Source: Branchinecta lynchi
Lineage: Eukaryota; Arthropoda; Branchiopoda; Anostraca; Branchinectidae
Reading direction: 5' to 3'
NCBI GenBank assembly: GCA_023053575.1
Contig: JAKZAP010000005.1
Coordinates: 10,292,001-10,356,000, forward strand
Length of the DNA stretch: 64,000 nt
Shown in pieces: positions 54,917-64,000 of the stretch (its first letter is position 1; every line of letters starts with the position of its first letter). Made by a program: the position numbers and the translations under genes. Below the pieces are notes generated by a model, which saw nothing but the letters and a program-made list of their open reading frames with translations, had not been told where the DNA came from and made no database searches.

Positions 54917-55825
54917 ACCCTCTTGAAACTATTGTTTTTATTCATCTCTGATCAAAGCAGTTAAGAGAAATCTACTATACAAAGGTTAAAGCGAGTTTAA
55001 AAAAAAAAAAAAAATTACTCACACAGAACTTATATGCTGAAAAAACATACTTTATGACCCTCAAAGTAAGTTTTTAGGTCTAACTACGAACTCCAATGTG
55101 GATAAGGTATTATGAGATAGAATAACCATTTCTTGAAAGGACCTAGGTAAGCTGTTCCCCAACAGTCGAGAAACTGCTGGGTATGCACACAATCTAGGAG
55201 GAAATACATATCCCACAAAAAATGGGGGGGGGGGGGGGGGTGGTATGACACACTTCTTTGTCGGCTTGAGTGTCATAGTACCCGACTGACGTTCTGACAT
55301 GTAAGATTTCTACTGTATATGGATGGTTCTGTTATTTATTCTGTAATATAAGTACTGACAATAATAATATGCATTAAGCCATACCTTGATAGGCAGCATG
55401 AGAAGATGCCCTATCCTAGACAATATGTCCAGACCAGATTTGGCAACTGTGTGTGTGAGGGGGGGGGAGGGGGGCTATCTATGTTTCATTACTAAGAACC
55501 CCAAAAATTGTCTCGGGCATGCATAACTAGAGATCAAATGATAACATACTCTTGATTACTCATGATTCCAATTTTTTTAGTTTTTTTAAGGAAAGTTTTT
55601 TAGTAAGTATAATAAGAAAATGCAAAAATAAAGATGTGCCATACTGACTACTGAAAAACTTGGAGAGAGACAAAATTAGAAGAAGACCAGAAAGATTCTA
55701 CAGGGAACCTACTACATGCTGCCAAAAATTTGGCAACAAACATACATATTTCAGGGAAATAGAAAACAAGAAAAAAATAAGTCATACTACCTGGCTCTCC
55801 CCTATCTGGCATTTCACGTACCCTA
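54917..55825. other. no gene recognised
   Basis: There is a G-run of 16 at about 55225 followed by GGTATGACAC, a word that also flanks the hAT element to the left. Frames are short. Nothing else is supported. Confidence 0.35.
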
Positions 55826-56600
55826 TGCCTTCCCTATCCTAACACTGGATAACCTATGCCAAACACTTGATACCTGTTGGCACCCTAACCCGATGAAAAA
55901 TGTATAGCCTGCATAGTTGTATGATAGTTGCACAAAAAAGTTGCATCTAGTCTCTAGTGAGATGTAACAGTAAAGAGTACTATCATTTAATGTACCTCGG
56001 ACTGGGCCAATTCTAAGTAGTAGTGTCCAGTAGCATCCTGTCTTGCTATAGGAGCACCCAGTCTTGCTAATGCATTAACACCGTAGCCTTGAAATAGAAG
56101 CATGTAGTAGCATCAGTTAGTACTCCATCCTACTTTTTCGTACAACTTCATACTACTATTCTGAGATAAATTTTTCATCATCATCATTCACCTACCCCCA
56201 CTACAAACGCAGGTGTCGCCTAAGTTGTATCTGAATCCCATACAGCTGTGATGTACAATATTGGCCCAGTCTGAGGTACATTAAATTATAGTACTCTTTA
56301 CTATTACATATCACTAGAGACTAGAAGCAACTTTTTCGTACACATATCATACAACTATGCAGGCTATACATTTTTCATCGGGTTAGAGTGCCAATAGGTA
56401 TCTAGTGTTTGGCAGTAGAATGTATTAACACGGTAGCCTTGAAGTAGAAGCATGTAGTAGCATCAGTTAGTACTCCATTCTACTTTTTCGTACAACGTCC
56501 TACTACTATTCTGAGATAAATTTTACATCATCATCATTCACCTATAACCGCTAGTGTCACCTCGGTTGTATCTGAATCCCATACAGCTGTGATGTACATA
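55826..56600. repeat. compound inverted and direct repeat
   Basis: The left arm (about 55850-56020) holds CCAAACACTTGATACCTGTT, TGCATAGTTGTATGATAGTT and AGTAAAGAGTACTATCATTT. The right arm (about 56255-56418) is its reverse complement. A separate segment with CGTAGCCTTGAAATAGAAGC, CATGTAGTAGCATCAGTTAG and ATCCCATACAGCTGTGATGT occurs directly at 56080-56255 and 56436-56605. One inverted duplication plus one direct duplication explains it. No protein. Confidence 0.8.
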
Positions 56601-56984
56601 GTGATCTCGAGTGATTGAAGACCCAACATAGGATTTGATTGTCCCTAGGTCATTTTATAAATGTAAACGAGACAGGCACCTTGCTGGCAGCTCGGCTCTA
56701 TACATACAGGACGTGTATCCAACCTCAGACAAGATTTCAAATTTCCAAAGCAGTCTTTCCTTAGAAAAATTTATTTGTCTTAAAAAGGAACCAACAAATA
56801 TGACAAACATACCAGCTTGAAGTTAATTGAATGGTTTTACACATTGGATAAATAAATACTGTTCCAATATTTCTAGTTTAACATATTTTTCTTTTCAAAC
56901 AAGATCACCTTAGCTCGAATTCCTTGCTGTGAAAATGGTGAAATAGGTAGAGTTTCAAAAGTCAATGCAGCTTCAAAACAAACC

Positions 56985-57680
56985 CCTGTGAAATTTGGTT
57001 AAACTGAGACTGGTTACATACCTAAATAGGGTCTTCTTCCTGTCCTAGATCAAAAGATACCTGACTTTACTTTCTGTCCAACCTCATTTTCCAATTTACT
57101 CTCGCCACTTCTCTTCCAGTGGGTTTATCCTATCCTTTTTCAGAAAATTGCTGCTAGGTAGCATGGATGAGGCAAGCTTTTCAATCTGTTCACTATAGCA
57201 AATATTTCCTTTACATGTTTGCCTTTTACTGTATTTATTTTTTGTGATTTTTTTTTTACTATGTTAAAAATTGTTATCAAAACTCACTAAACTGAAAAGA
57301 AATACTATATAAACGGCAAACAATCTAAAGGAATTTGGAAGGAAAGGAAACTAAATAAATAGAATTATTCCCCATCAAGAAAATTTAAAAGCTTACTTTA
57401 TCCACTCTACCTAGCGGTGACTACCTGAGAAGGATAGAGTAACCTAGCTGGGACAACCTGGAAAAAGATTGAGTAACCTAGTGGCAACTACCTGGAAAGT
57501 GATAGAGTAAACCCACTAGGAAAGAAGTGGCCTCCACAGAACTCTATGTATCTTGGACGTGCTCTAACATTTTGAAAATTGGAAAATGAGGTTGGATAGA
57601 CAGTGAAATCAGGTATCTTTTGATTTAGGACAGGAAGAAGACCCTACTTAGATATGTAGCCGTTCTCAGTTTAACCAAAA
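56985..57680. mobile_element. inverted-repeat element, arms about 145 bp
   Basis: The left arm (56987-57133) contains GGTTAAACTGAGACTGGTTA, TCTTCTTCCTGTCCTAGATC and CCAACCTCATTTTCCAATTT. The right arm (about 57510-57670) is the reverse complement in mirrored order and ends CTCAGTTTAACCAAAA. The 370-bp middle holds a repeated CCTAG-TGG-ACTACCTGG phrase. No target duplication is clear. The class is unknown. Confidence 0.7.
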
Positions 57681-58103
57681 CTCAAAGGGAAACCATGCCC
57701 ATGCTCCAGGGCATGGTGGCCTAACGTATGGGCACCATGCCTAAAAATTGATGATTTGTGTATGACTGTGGCACATATGGAATTCCAATACAACCGAGAT
57801 GCATTCTGAAAGGTTCATTCTGATTCTAAGCTTCACTCAAATCATCTCTATTTAACTGGGTTAAAGTATCCAGCATTTGGCATAGTGCATCCAGCATTAG
57901 AGGCATAAGGTATGCCAAATGCTAGACATACCCTGGTATCGTCCAGAGCAAAATAACTCTAGAGAGTAATACGAAGACCTATCCTTCCCATGCATAAAAA
58001 ATGGGCCTCTGTTGCAGCGGCGCCCAGCTCGCTTCGCAAGAGAAGCCTCAGCAAACTGTTTGTGTGTGCAGGACACAGAAAATAGAAAGCCAGCACTCGT
58101 TAA

Positions 58104-58327
58104 CAGTTGGGCACCAGACTTTTTGTACAATTCCCCTCCACAGGGGAATCCCCTGCACAGGTGAAAAAGAATCCCCTGTGGAGGAGATAGTGTTGGGGGA
58201 AAAGTATGAGCAGTTGGGAAAACTGCACTTTCCCCCAACACCATCTCCTCCACAGGGGATTCTTTTTCACCTGTGCAGGGGATTCCCCTGTGGATGGAAA
58301 TTCTCCAAAAAGTCTGGTGCCCAACTG
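58104..58327. mobile_element. 224-bp foldback element, 5-bp target duplication
   Basis: The ends CAGTTGGGCACCAGACTTTT and AAAAGTCTGGTGCCCAACTG are exact inverted repeats, and the arms stay complementary for about 100 bp to a loop near 58205-58225. The flanks are GTTAA on both sides (58099-58103 and 58328-58332). Inside each arm CCACAGGGGAATCCCCTG and CACCTGTGCAGGGGATTCCC form smaller palindromes. Frames here are side effects of the palindrome. The superfamily is not assigned. Confidence 0.85.
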
Positions 58328-58332
58328 GTTAA

Positions 58333-59369
58333 ATGACTGGTTGAGTTTCAGTAGGGATGTTTGTCCTCTAGCGGAGCTAGTGTTCCTGCGATTTGACTGT
58401 GTCACGTCTTCAAAGTTCGCCCATTACTCTCTAGAGTTAGTATGCTCTGGTCTCGTCTAGTGACTAGGCAGCTCATGCACAATTCTATTTTTCACTTCAA
58501 GTCCAGTTCAAGATCCTTCTGGTATGAGCCAAGCGGATAGTACTCCCTCGAAAAACCCACATACATCTTTTCCAAGTTGGAGTTTTGTTTGTCTTGTTTA
58601 ATGGAGCTTCCAGAATTAAACATTGGCTTTCTTCTGACTTCTGAGAGATATTCTAGTTTTCTTCTTCTTCCAAGCAAGTCGTTGCCGTTGGATTTCCGAG
58701 CAGGAGTCGAATATGCCATCTATCACTCGGGGGCTGACTTCTACGATCCACTAGGTGTCTCAGTAGAATGCAGCGAGAAACTTCACTGAATCCAAAACTT
58801 CGCGTTCCTAAGATTGAGGGACGACCGAGAGCGGAGAAGCATTTGTCGATATCGGACAAAACTTTCGTCTACCAACTTTCATTTACAGCCGGCCGGAACC
58901 TATACGCACTTACACAGCACACTTTCCTCCTAGAACGACGACACAAATACCTCTGAGTTTTTTATTTGTAACGTAGCTTTATTCAAAAAAGGACAAAAAA
59001 GGCTTTCAAACTAACCGGGCTAGAAAATTAACACGTACCGGAATCAATACTTTCTTAAATATTTCAGATTTTCATGGTATCATCAAAATGGATAATAAAC
59101 GTCTGTGAAGTGGGGCTTGTGACATCAGAGACAGCCAATTCTGTTCCATCCGCAACGCCAAGATCTACAAGGTAAAAGGTTATAGTAGCCTATAGAGGAA
59201 AACGGCATTTACTTTTCTTTCCGAAAATTAAGAGCGTGTTCCACCATTCTAACAATAGTAACTATCAGTTACTATTTTCGCTCCAACCTCGTAAAAGTTA
59301 CTACGCTGACTGTTCCAACCTTCTTGAAATAGTAACTATTTACTTACCACGCTCGGGAGCGTAGTAAGC
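58333..59369. other. no gene recognised
   Basis: Overlapping frames of 60-75 codons on both strands at 58490-58960 are unlike known proteins. At 59240-59350 there are AGTAACTATCAGTTACTATT and TTTTCGCTCCAACC words related to 19190-19620. Confidence 0.35.
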
Positions 59370-59519
59370 GTGGTAACCAGGGGCGTCCCGAGGGGGGAGG
59401 GGGGTGTCGGGGGGGGATGCTGCACCCCCCAGAAGGTCTGAGGCAAAAAAATCCGGTAAATTTTTACCGGTGCGGCGAAGCCGCGCCAGTCAAAATTTGT
59501 CAAATTCACCTGAGCATGA

Positions 59520-60460
59520 TGATTATTATGGCGTCTACCGGACAATTGCTCAGGGAACCTACTGGAATTTTGCTCAGGTGATATACCGAAATCTTGCTCA
59601 AGGAATCTACCAGAACTTATCTCAGGGAACTCACTGGAGGCTGGATCAGGGGATCTAAGAGACTTTGCCCCACGGAATCGACTAGAATTTTGGAATCTAC
59701 CGGAATTTTTCTCAGGAAATCTACCGGAATATTGCACAAAGAATCTACCGGAATTTTGCTCCGGGAATCTGCCGGAATTTTGCTCAGGGAATCTACCGGA
59801 ATTTTGCTCCGGGAATCTACCGGAATTTTGTTCAGGGAACATACCGGAATTTTGCTCTGGGAATGTACCGAAATCTTGATCCATGAATCTACTGGAACTT
59901 GATTTACTGGAGACTGGATCAGGGGAACTACCCGACTTTGCCGCACGGAATCTACTAGAATTTTGGAATCTACCGGAATTTTGCTCAGGGAATCTACCGG
60001 AATTTCGCTCAGCGAACTACCGGAATTATGCTCAGGGCATATACCGAAATCTTGCTCAAGGAATCTACCGGAACTCGTCTCAGGGAATTTACTGGAGGCT
60101 GGATCAGGGGATCTACCTATTTTGCCCCACGGAATCTACTAGAATTTTGAACTCTACCGAAATTTTGCTCAGGGAATCTACCAGAATTTTACTCAGAGAA
60201 TCTACCGGAATTTTGCTCAGGGAATCTACCAGAATTTTATTCAGGAAATCTACCGAAATTTTTGCTCAGCGAATCTACCTAAGTCTTTCTCAAGGAATCG
60301 ACCGAAGTCTTTCTCAAGGAATCTACCGAAGTCTTTCTTAAGGAACTTATCGGAACTTGTCTCGGAGAATTTACTAGAAGCTGGATCGGGGAATCTACCG
60401 GACTTTGATCCACGGAATCAACCAGAATTTGACTCAGGGAATCTACTGGAATTTTTTGCT
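59520..60460 (+). repeat. 24-bp minisatellite, roughly 35 units
   Basis: The unit is GAATCTACCGGAATTTTGCT plus CAGG, with variants such as GAACCTACTGGAATTTTGCT and GAATCTACCGAAGTCTTTCT. A longer phrase with GGAGGCTGGATCAGGGGATC and TTTGCCCCACGGAATC interrupts it near 59635, 60090 and (changed) 60375 and shows a higher-order repeat of several hundred bp. Because 24 is a multiple of three, frames on both strands stay open and give repeating peptides; they are not genes. Confidence 0.9.
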
Positions 60461-61459
60461 TACCGGATAAGTATAGACTCACAGCTTACCAGGATGACCC
60501 CGGCACACAACTTACCATAGTGATTCTTACAGACAGACAACATAGCTTACACCGGAACATTCAGCGTGTGATCCCGGTAATCTCCCAAGTTTCTGTAGTT
60601 TTCAAGAATTAGGCAACCTACTAAAATCCATCATTTCCAACTACAACTAATGTTCCAGGAACAGTTTCACGGTACCGTCACTCCAATTTCGACAGCTTTC
60701 TCGACTCCTCACCGGTGATAAGCCAAGAAGAGTTCAAAGACGAGTTAGCCTTGTTTCGACATGATCTTAAAAGTTGCCAGGAGAGACTCAAAACAGAAAA
60801 AAAAAATTCGAAGTTTTTCATGAATTGAAAGATGTCTTCACACGTGTGGAAATCTTTCAAGCTTTCAAGCTGGCCAAGACAATCCCTGTTACCTCAGCAA
60901 AAGGGGAAGACCTTTTTTTTTTTAGCAAGATGAGTGTTGGTTAAGGCCACTTTGCGTTCAACATTGGCTGACCAGCATCTGTTACTAATCGCATTTGAAA
61001 CCGATCTGGTTGACGAATGTGAAATTGGATGTGTTGTGCTAAATGGAAAACGTGATGTTGGGTGGGTTGAAGGTCGAGGACTTTTTAGTCTTAGCTGACA
61101 ATCTTAAAGTTTAACTGAATGGGTCTAAGGTCCAACACGTCTAGTAACATATCACTTATTTACTTAATATTCCTGAAATCCTGAATACCCGATAAAAATG
61201 CGTTACTTTGTTTCTCCGTTACCCCGTGATAATCGATTTCATAGAATGAACTTATTCTTTCGGATTTATGATACCTCTATGCGCTTGTCCCTCTACACTT
61301 GAAATATTCACCAACTAGAAATGTAAGCCATTGCCGAAACATGAAATAAAATATCAGATTGATTGCAAGACATATCCTAAAATCATTTTCTTATTTGATA
61401 GTGCAAAACGGATACGTCAGCTGAATTTTATTCGCCCTTCCGGGCGAGGGTCCTCTTAG

Positions 61460-61548
61460 TTGACTGTGCAAAACGGATAAGTCAGCTACATTTTATTAGA
61501 GCTATATTTCGGCCCTTCTCGGCAAGGGTCCTCTTCAGGCTCAAGCCG
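61460..61548 (-). ncRNA. hammerhead-ribozyme-like motif with complete core bases
   Basis: The minus strand reads CTGAAGA, then GGACCCTT, a six-base loop, AAGGGCC, and GAAA. It continues TATAGCT...AGCTGACTTATC. CTGANGA and GAAA on either side of stem II are the known core of the hammerhead. TATAGCT against AGCT...TTA can form a bulged stem III, and TATC offers an NUH cleavage site. Stem I is not evident from the adjacent bases, so activity would need another pairing partner, such as a tandem copy. Such motifs are known in Penelope-like elements; the assignment here is inference. Confidence 0.6.
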
Positions 61549-61574
61549 CTCAAGACGGAAAATGATTTGCAGCT

Positions 61575-61640
61575 TGAACGGCTTGAGCCTGAAGAGGACC
61601 CTTGCCAAGAAGGAGACGTTCAGCTGTCGTATCCGTTTTT
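61575..61640 (+). repeat. inverted, damaged copy of the hammerhead-like motif
   Basis: The plus strand reads CGGCTTGAGCCTGAAGAGGA, CCCTTGCCAAGAAGG and then GAGACGTTCAGCTGTCG and TATCCG. CTGAAGA is intact but GGCCGAAA is lost. It faces the minus-strand copy at 61460-61548 across about 30 bp, so the two form a long hairpin. A third, partial copy with GGATACGTCAGCTGAATTTT lies at 61409-61460. Confidence 0.6.
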
Positions 61641-62129
61641 CACTACCAAATATGATTCGCAGTCAGCTTGGGCTGAAGGAATATTTAAAATCATTTTCCT
61701 ACTTTTCTACAGGCTTAAGTTCTCCGATGTCGCATCTTTAGCCCTGGAAAGGCAGGCTTCTGTTTAAATTCAAATTCTCCGAATCGGGGTGAATTTTATT
61801 TTGCCATGCAAGCATCCCACGCTCTGAACGTTATTACAAAAACTACAATATCCTCATATGTGTTCCAAGTATTTCAGTATTCAAATATCAGAATGAAAAA
61901 TAAGCTGCTTTTTCAGTAAAACTTTAACGAGCCAATTTTGTGTTATTTGTAACACATAATAGAAGTGAGAACACAAAAGAAGGCCTATTCTACAGTTTCT
62001 GCAGAGATGGTCATTACGGAGACATTTCCGGTAAAACCTGAAAAAATTCCGGTAAAACTTCGAAAAATTCCGGTAGAATTCTGAAACTGCACCCTATCAG
62101 GTAGGTATCGGGACGGCCCTGGTGGTAAC

Positions 62130-63200
62130 TACGGATCTATGTAAAGTGATTGGTCGGATTCGCCCGTGGCAAGATATTCTGCTGGAAAATAGAAAAATCG
62201 CTGCAGCCTTGACGGCAAAAAGCCAGAATTCGTGGCGTCATGCGCACTAACTACGGTAAGTAGGATGGGACACGCTCTAAAACAGAACGTTGGGTAAGGA
62301 TTCCGCCCCATAGAGCCCTTAGAGGCGCCAATCCCAGATCCGGTATTAGGATGCAAAGTCACCGGATCCAGACTCTCTTCGAGCTAAGAAGACCAGCAGA
62401 AGAAACAGTACCAGACTACGAGGGTTTGTTTATTCATTCCTTTAGGAACCTTGTTCGTTCCTTTGACTAAAATCCATTCTTTTCTGACTCGAACTCAACT
62501 GTTAATTCTTGAAAACCAGGCATTTCCTACTGATTTCAACCAATCAAGAATGACGGGCGAAGTTTTTACTTTTCTTCCGAGGGCTCACCTGTTAATTCGG
62601 CCAGAGACCAACTTGGCAGAAGAAAGAGCCCTACCTAGAGCCTATCTACTTTCCCCTTATAATTTTACTAGGTTTCCAGTAGATAATGTATAGCAAATAC
62701 AGTAAGTATATTGTGGTCTACAAGCTCTATTTAGCACAGATAGAAAACCGATTTGGCCTTCCTGAGAACAAAACAAAATGTACTTCCACGACCGAAGCGC
62801 TTCATTTTATTTGACAAAAAAGTGTGCCTTTGATAGCCACACCAGAAAGTGGATTGAGGCGACCCCTAACCAAAAGGGCAAGAAGATGGGTTTACTGAAT
62901 GATCGGTGGTAGATAGCCCTTGCCAGTAACTTAGTTACGAACAACTTAGTATGGCCTATGACCCCAAAGTTCCGACAATTCTGTCGGAGAGCTGCTGGCT
63001 TCCTTTGTCGCGTTCTGACCACAAGACGAATATGCAATTCCCAGCTCCTTTAAGCTTCAATCGTGTGCCAGGATTACGTCCGCGCAAAGTCAATTTTTAT
63101 CGCTACAATTTTATACATGCCAATAGTTCACATGATCTGAATCAACGCGACAAATGTTGTCAGGGTTGTCAGTCCTTGGTTCCATGGAGGCTGTACTCAC
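62130..63200. other. no gene recognised; probably UBA3 intron
   Basis: This stretch is downstream of the UBA3 exon in the gene's own direction, so it should be intron. The final exon, expected to encode about 28 residues (ELGL.DG.E..V.D.TTP...F.L.F), was looked for and not found. Frames at 62129-62362, 62451-62693 and 62807-63037 match nothing. Confidence 0.4.
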
Positions 63201-63423
63201 CTTTCAAGGATTTCTTCAAATTTGGCTCCGTCGCAGACCGTAACGCTTCGACGTTCTGGACGTATAACGTTTTATATTTTCCTTCATCAGTCATCATCGT
63301 GATGCTCGGACTTCTCATTTGGTAAGTCGGACTATCGGTAAGGAAGTCCATAACATCCTGCAGAGTGTCCTCGTCACGGAACTGGACCTTCTGTGGCTTC
63401 TGACTGCAGACCATACAATCTTC
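63201..63423 (-). CDS. UBA3: UBA3 internal exon, NEDD8-activating enzyme E1 catalytic subunit
   Basis: UBA3 with its partner NAE1 activates NEDD8 and passes it to the E2 enzyme UBC12. This 223-bp exon encodes EDCMVCSQKPQKVQF, DTLQDVMDFLTDSP, QMRSPSIT, KTLYVQNVEALR and EPNLKKSLK. That is the C-terminal zinc CxxC followed by most of the ubiquitin-fold domain that binds the E2. The acceptor is GAATTTTAG (phase 0) and the donor GAAAG/GTGAGT (phase 1), splitting the glutamate codon expected after LK. The bases before the acceptor read DLTYTFEF then TAG in the same frame, which resembles the family's preceding TYTFE segment, so the true left edge is uncertain. Confidence 0.88.
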
Positions 63424-63767
63424 CTAAAATTCAAAGGTATACGTGAGGTCTGGAACATGAACATAGGTTGCAATTTTGATCGCAGTTGGGTGGTATTTAC
63501 CGACGTCTAATTTTTGCTTGCCACGGAAGCTTCCTTGTGTGTTTTTTTGCGTTTTCTCAAAACGGATCACGGGCACGGGTACGGACAGGCAAACGGTGAA
63601 TGTGATTGTTTTTCTTTTTTTTCTTTTCGGCTTGGATAACAAGTCCCTACTTTGTTTCATAACACGTACATACGCCCTAACATGGAAAATGCTTCACCGG
63701 TATGGCATTCTTCTCTTTCTGCAGAGCTCTCTTGAGTTCTCAAAACTATTTTTGGATTTCATACCTT

Positions 63768-64000
63768 CCTCGACGTTATAAGAACTCCCGTATTGTTTTA
63801 AAGTGCCATCTATTTCCCAGGACCTTCATGTCTCTGCTTTTGACTATTCTCCACTTGCACATTTAGGGAGAAGATTTTTCAAGCCCAATCAGTCCTTTTC
63901 TGCTTTCCATGTATTTTTGTATCTGCAAGTTCGCCGCGTTACCAGAAGCTCAGTGTATTTGTTTTATCTTGTTCTTACTCCACTGTTTCTTTTCCTTGTT
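63768..64000 (+). mobile_element. LINE 3' portion, third copy, runs off the window
   Basis: CGACGTTATAAGAACTCCCG, AGGACCTTCATGTCTCTGC, GGGAGAAGATTTTTCAAGCC and AGAAGCTCAGTGTATTTG follow in the same order as the minus strands of 51773-52042 and 28590-28745. The copy is on the plus strand, diverged, and its tail lies beyond 64000. It is in the upstream intron of the UBA3 exon. Confidence 0.6.

Larger units (their letters stand above)
59378..62121 (+). mobile_element. hAT element, 2744 bp, perfect 8-bp target duplication
   Basis: It begins CAGGGGCGTCCCGA and ends TCGGGACGGCCCTG, inverted at 13 of 14 positions. Both flanks are GTGGTAAC (59370-59377 and 62122-62129). G-runs follow the left end. 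Most of the left third is a 24-bp minisatellite; the right part holds Penelope-like fragments at 61400-61640 and a few TTCCGGTAAAAC words near the right end that echo the minisatellite. No transposase frame remains. Confidence 0.92.

Noticed and set aside
59336..59884. A 182-codon reverse frame of repeated FPEQNSGR units
   Set aside because: The 24-bp unit keeps every frame open; the opposite strand and another reverse frame are equally open.
63030..63070. A candidate next UBA3 exon reading ELGIAYSSCGQ on the minus strand
   Set aside because: The first three residues fit the expected ELGL, but there is no AG acceptor in the right phase and the following residues do not fit the family.
63424..63660. 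KIAT followed by DLTYTFE in the reverse frame, considered as proof of a processed UBA3 pseudogene
   Set aside because: The exon to its right in gene order ends in a perfect GTGAGT donor at the expected codon position, which a processed copy would lack; the sequence before KIAT does not match UBA3.

Overview
The window is animal nuclear DNA. It holds conserved protein-coding exons split by introns with consensus GT/AG ends, and more than half of it is interspersed repeat. The phylum cannot be fixed from the sequence; an invertebrate is the best guess from the repeat types (hAT elements, several non-LTR retrotransposons, helentron-like elements and Penelope-like hammerhead motifs). Most open frames in the window are chance frames in repeats and are not annotated as genes.

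Two host genes are recognisable, both on the minus strand. The first is RCE1 (CAAX prenyl protease 2). Its first five coding exons lie at 51425-51525, 49743-49848, 39425-39563, 31083-31250 and 29198-29266. All four junctions keep phase and together encode about 194 residues, from the start methionine through the catalytic EExxxR motif and the HFHH histidines. The remaining roughly 90 residues were not found. The second is one internal exon of UBA3 (NEDD8-activating enzyme E1 catalytic subunit) at 63201-63423, covering the zinc CxxC and most of the E2-binding domain.

Layout. 1-2.9 kb: unassigned DNA and repeat fragments. 3.0-4.8 kb: an 834-bp tandem duplication. 5.0-8.2 kb: the largest copy of a helentron-like (HINE/DINE-1-type) family. 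9.3-9.8 kb: two tRNA-Thr-like units. 11.9-12.8, 17.0-18.5, 21.7-23.6, 25.1, 53.4-54.9 and 59.4-62.1 kb: hAT-type elements, three of them with perfect 8-bp target duplications and some nested. 13.9-16.0 kb: a degenerate tandem array. 25-51.5 kb: the RCE1 region, whose introns are filled with helentron-like elements, a second element family built on the same plan, LINE copies, a minisatellite and hammerhead-like motifs. 52-58 kb: LINE tails, inverted repeats and a foldback element. 62-64 kb: UBA3 exon and a LINE tail.

The most interesting signal is in the repeats. Several families with unrelated termini share one internal plan: a repeated block with AAGTTT(C/G)A, then a GTTC..GAGTTAT-like motif, C-rich spacers and a GACAGACGGAC-like tail. 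Two of these families also end in a palindrome that matches their 5' end. Nested insertions and empty sites inside the window fix the boundaries of the main family. Separately, a hammerhead-ribozyme-like core recurs in several copies, one with all core bases present.
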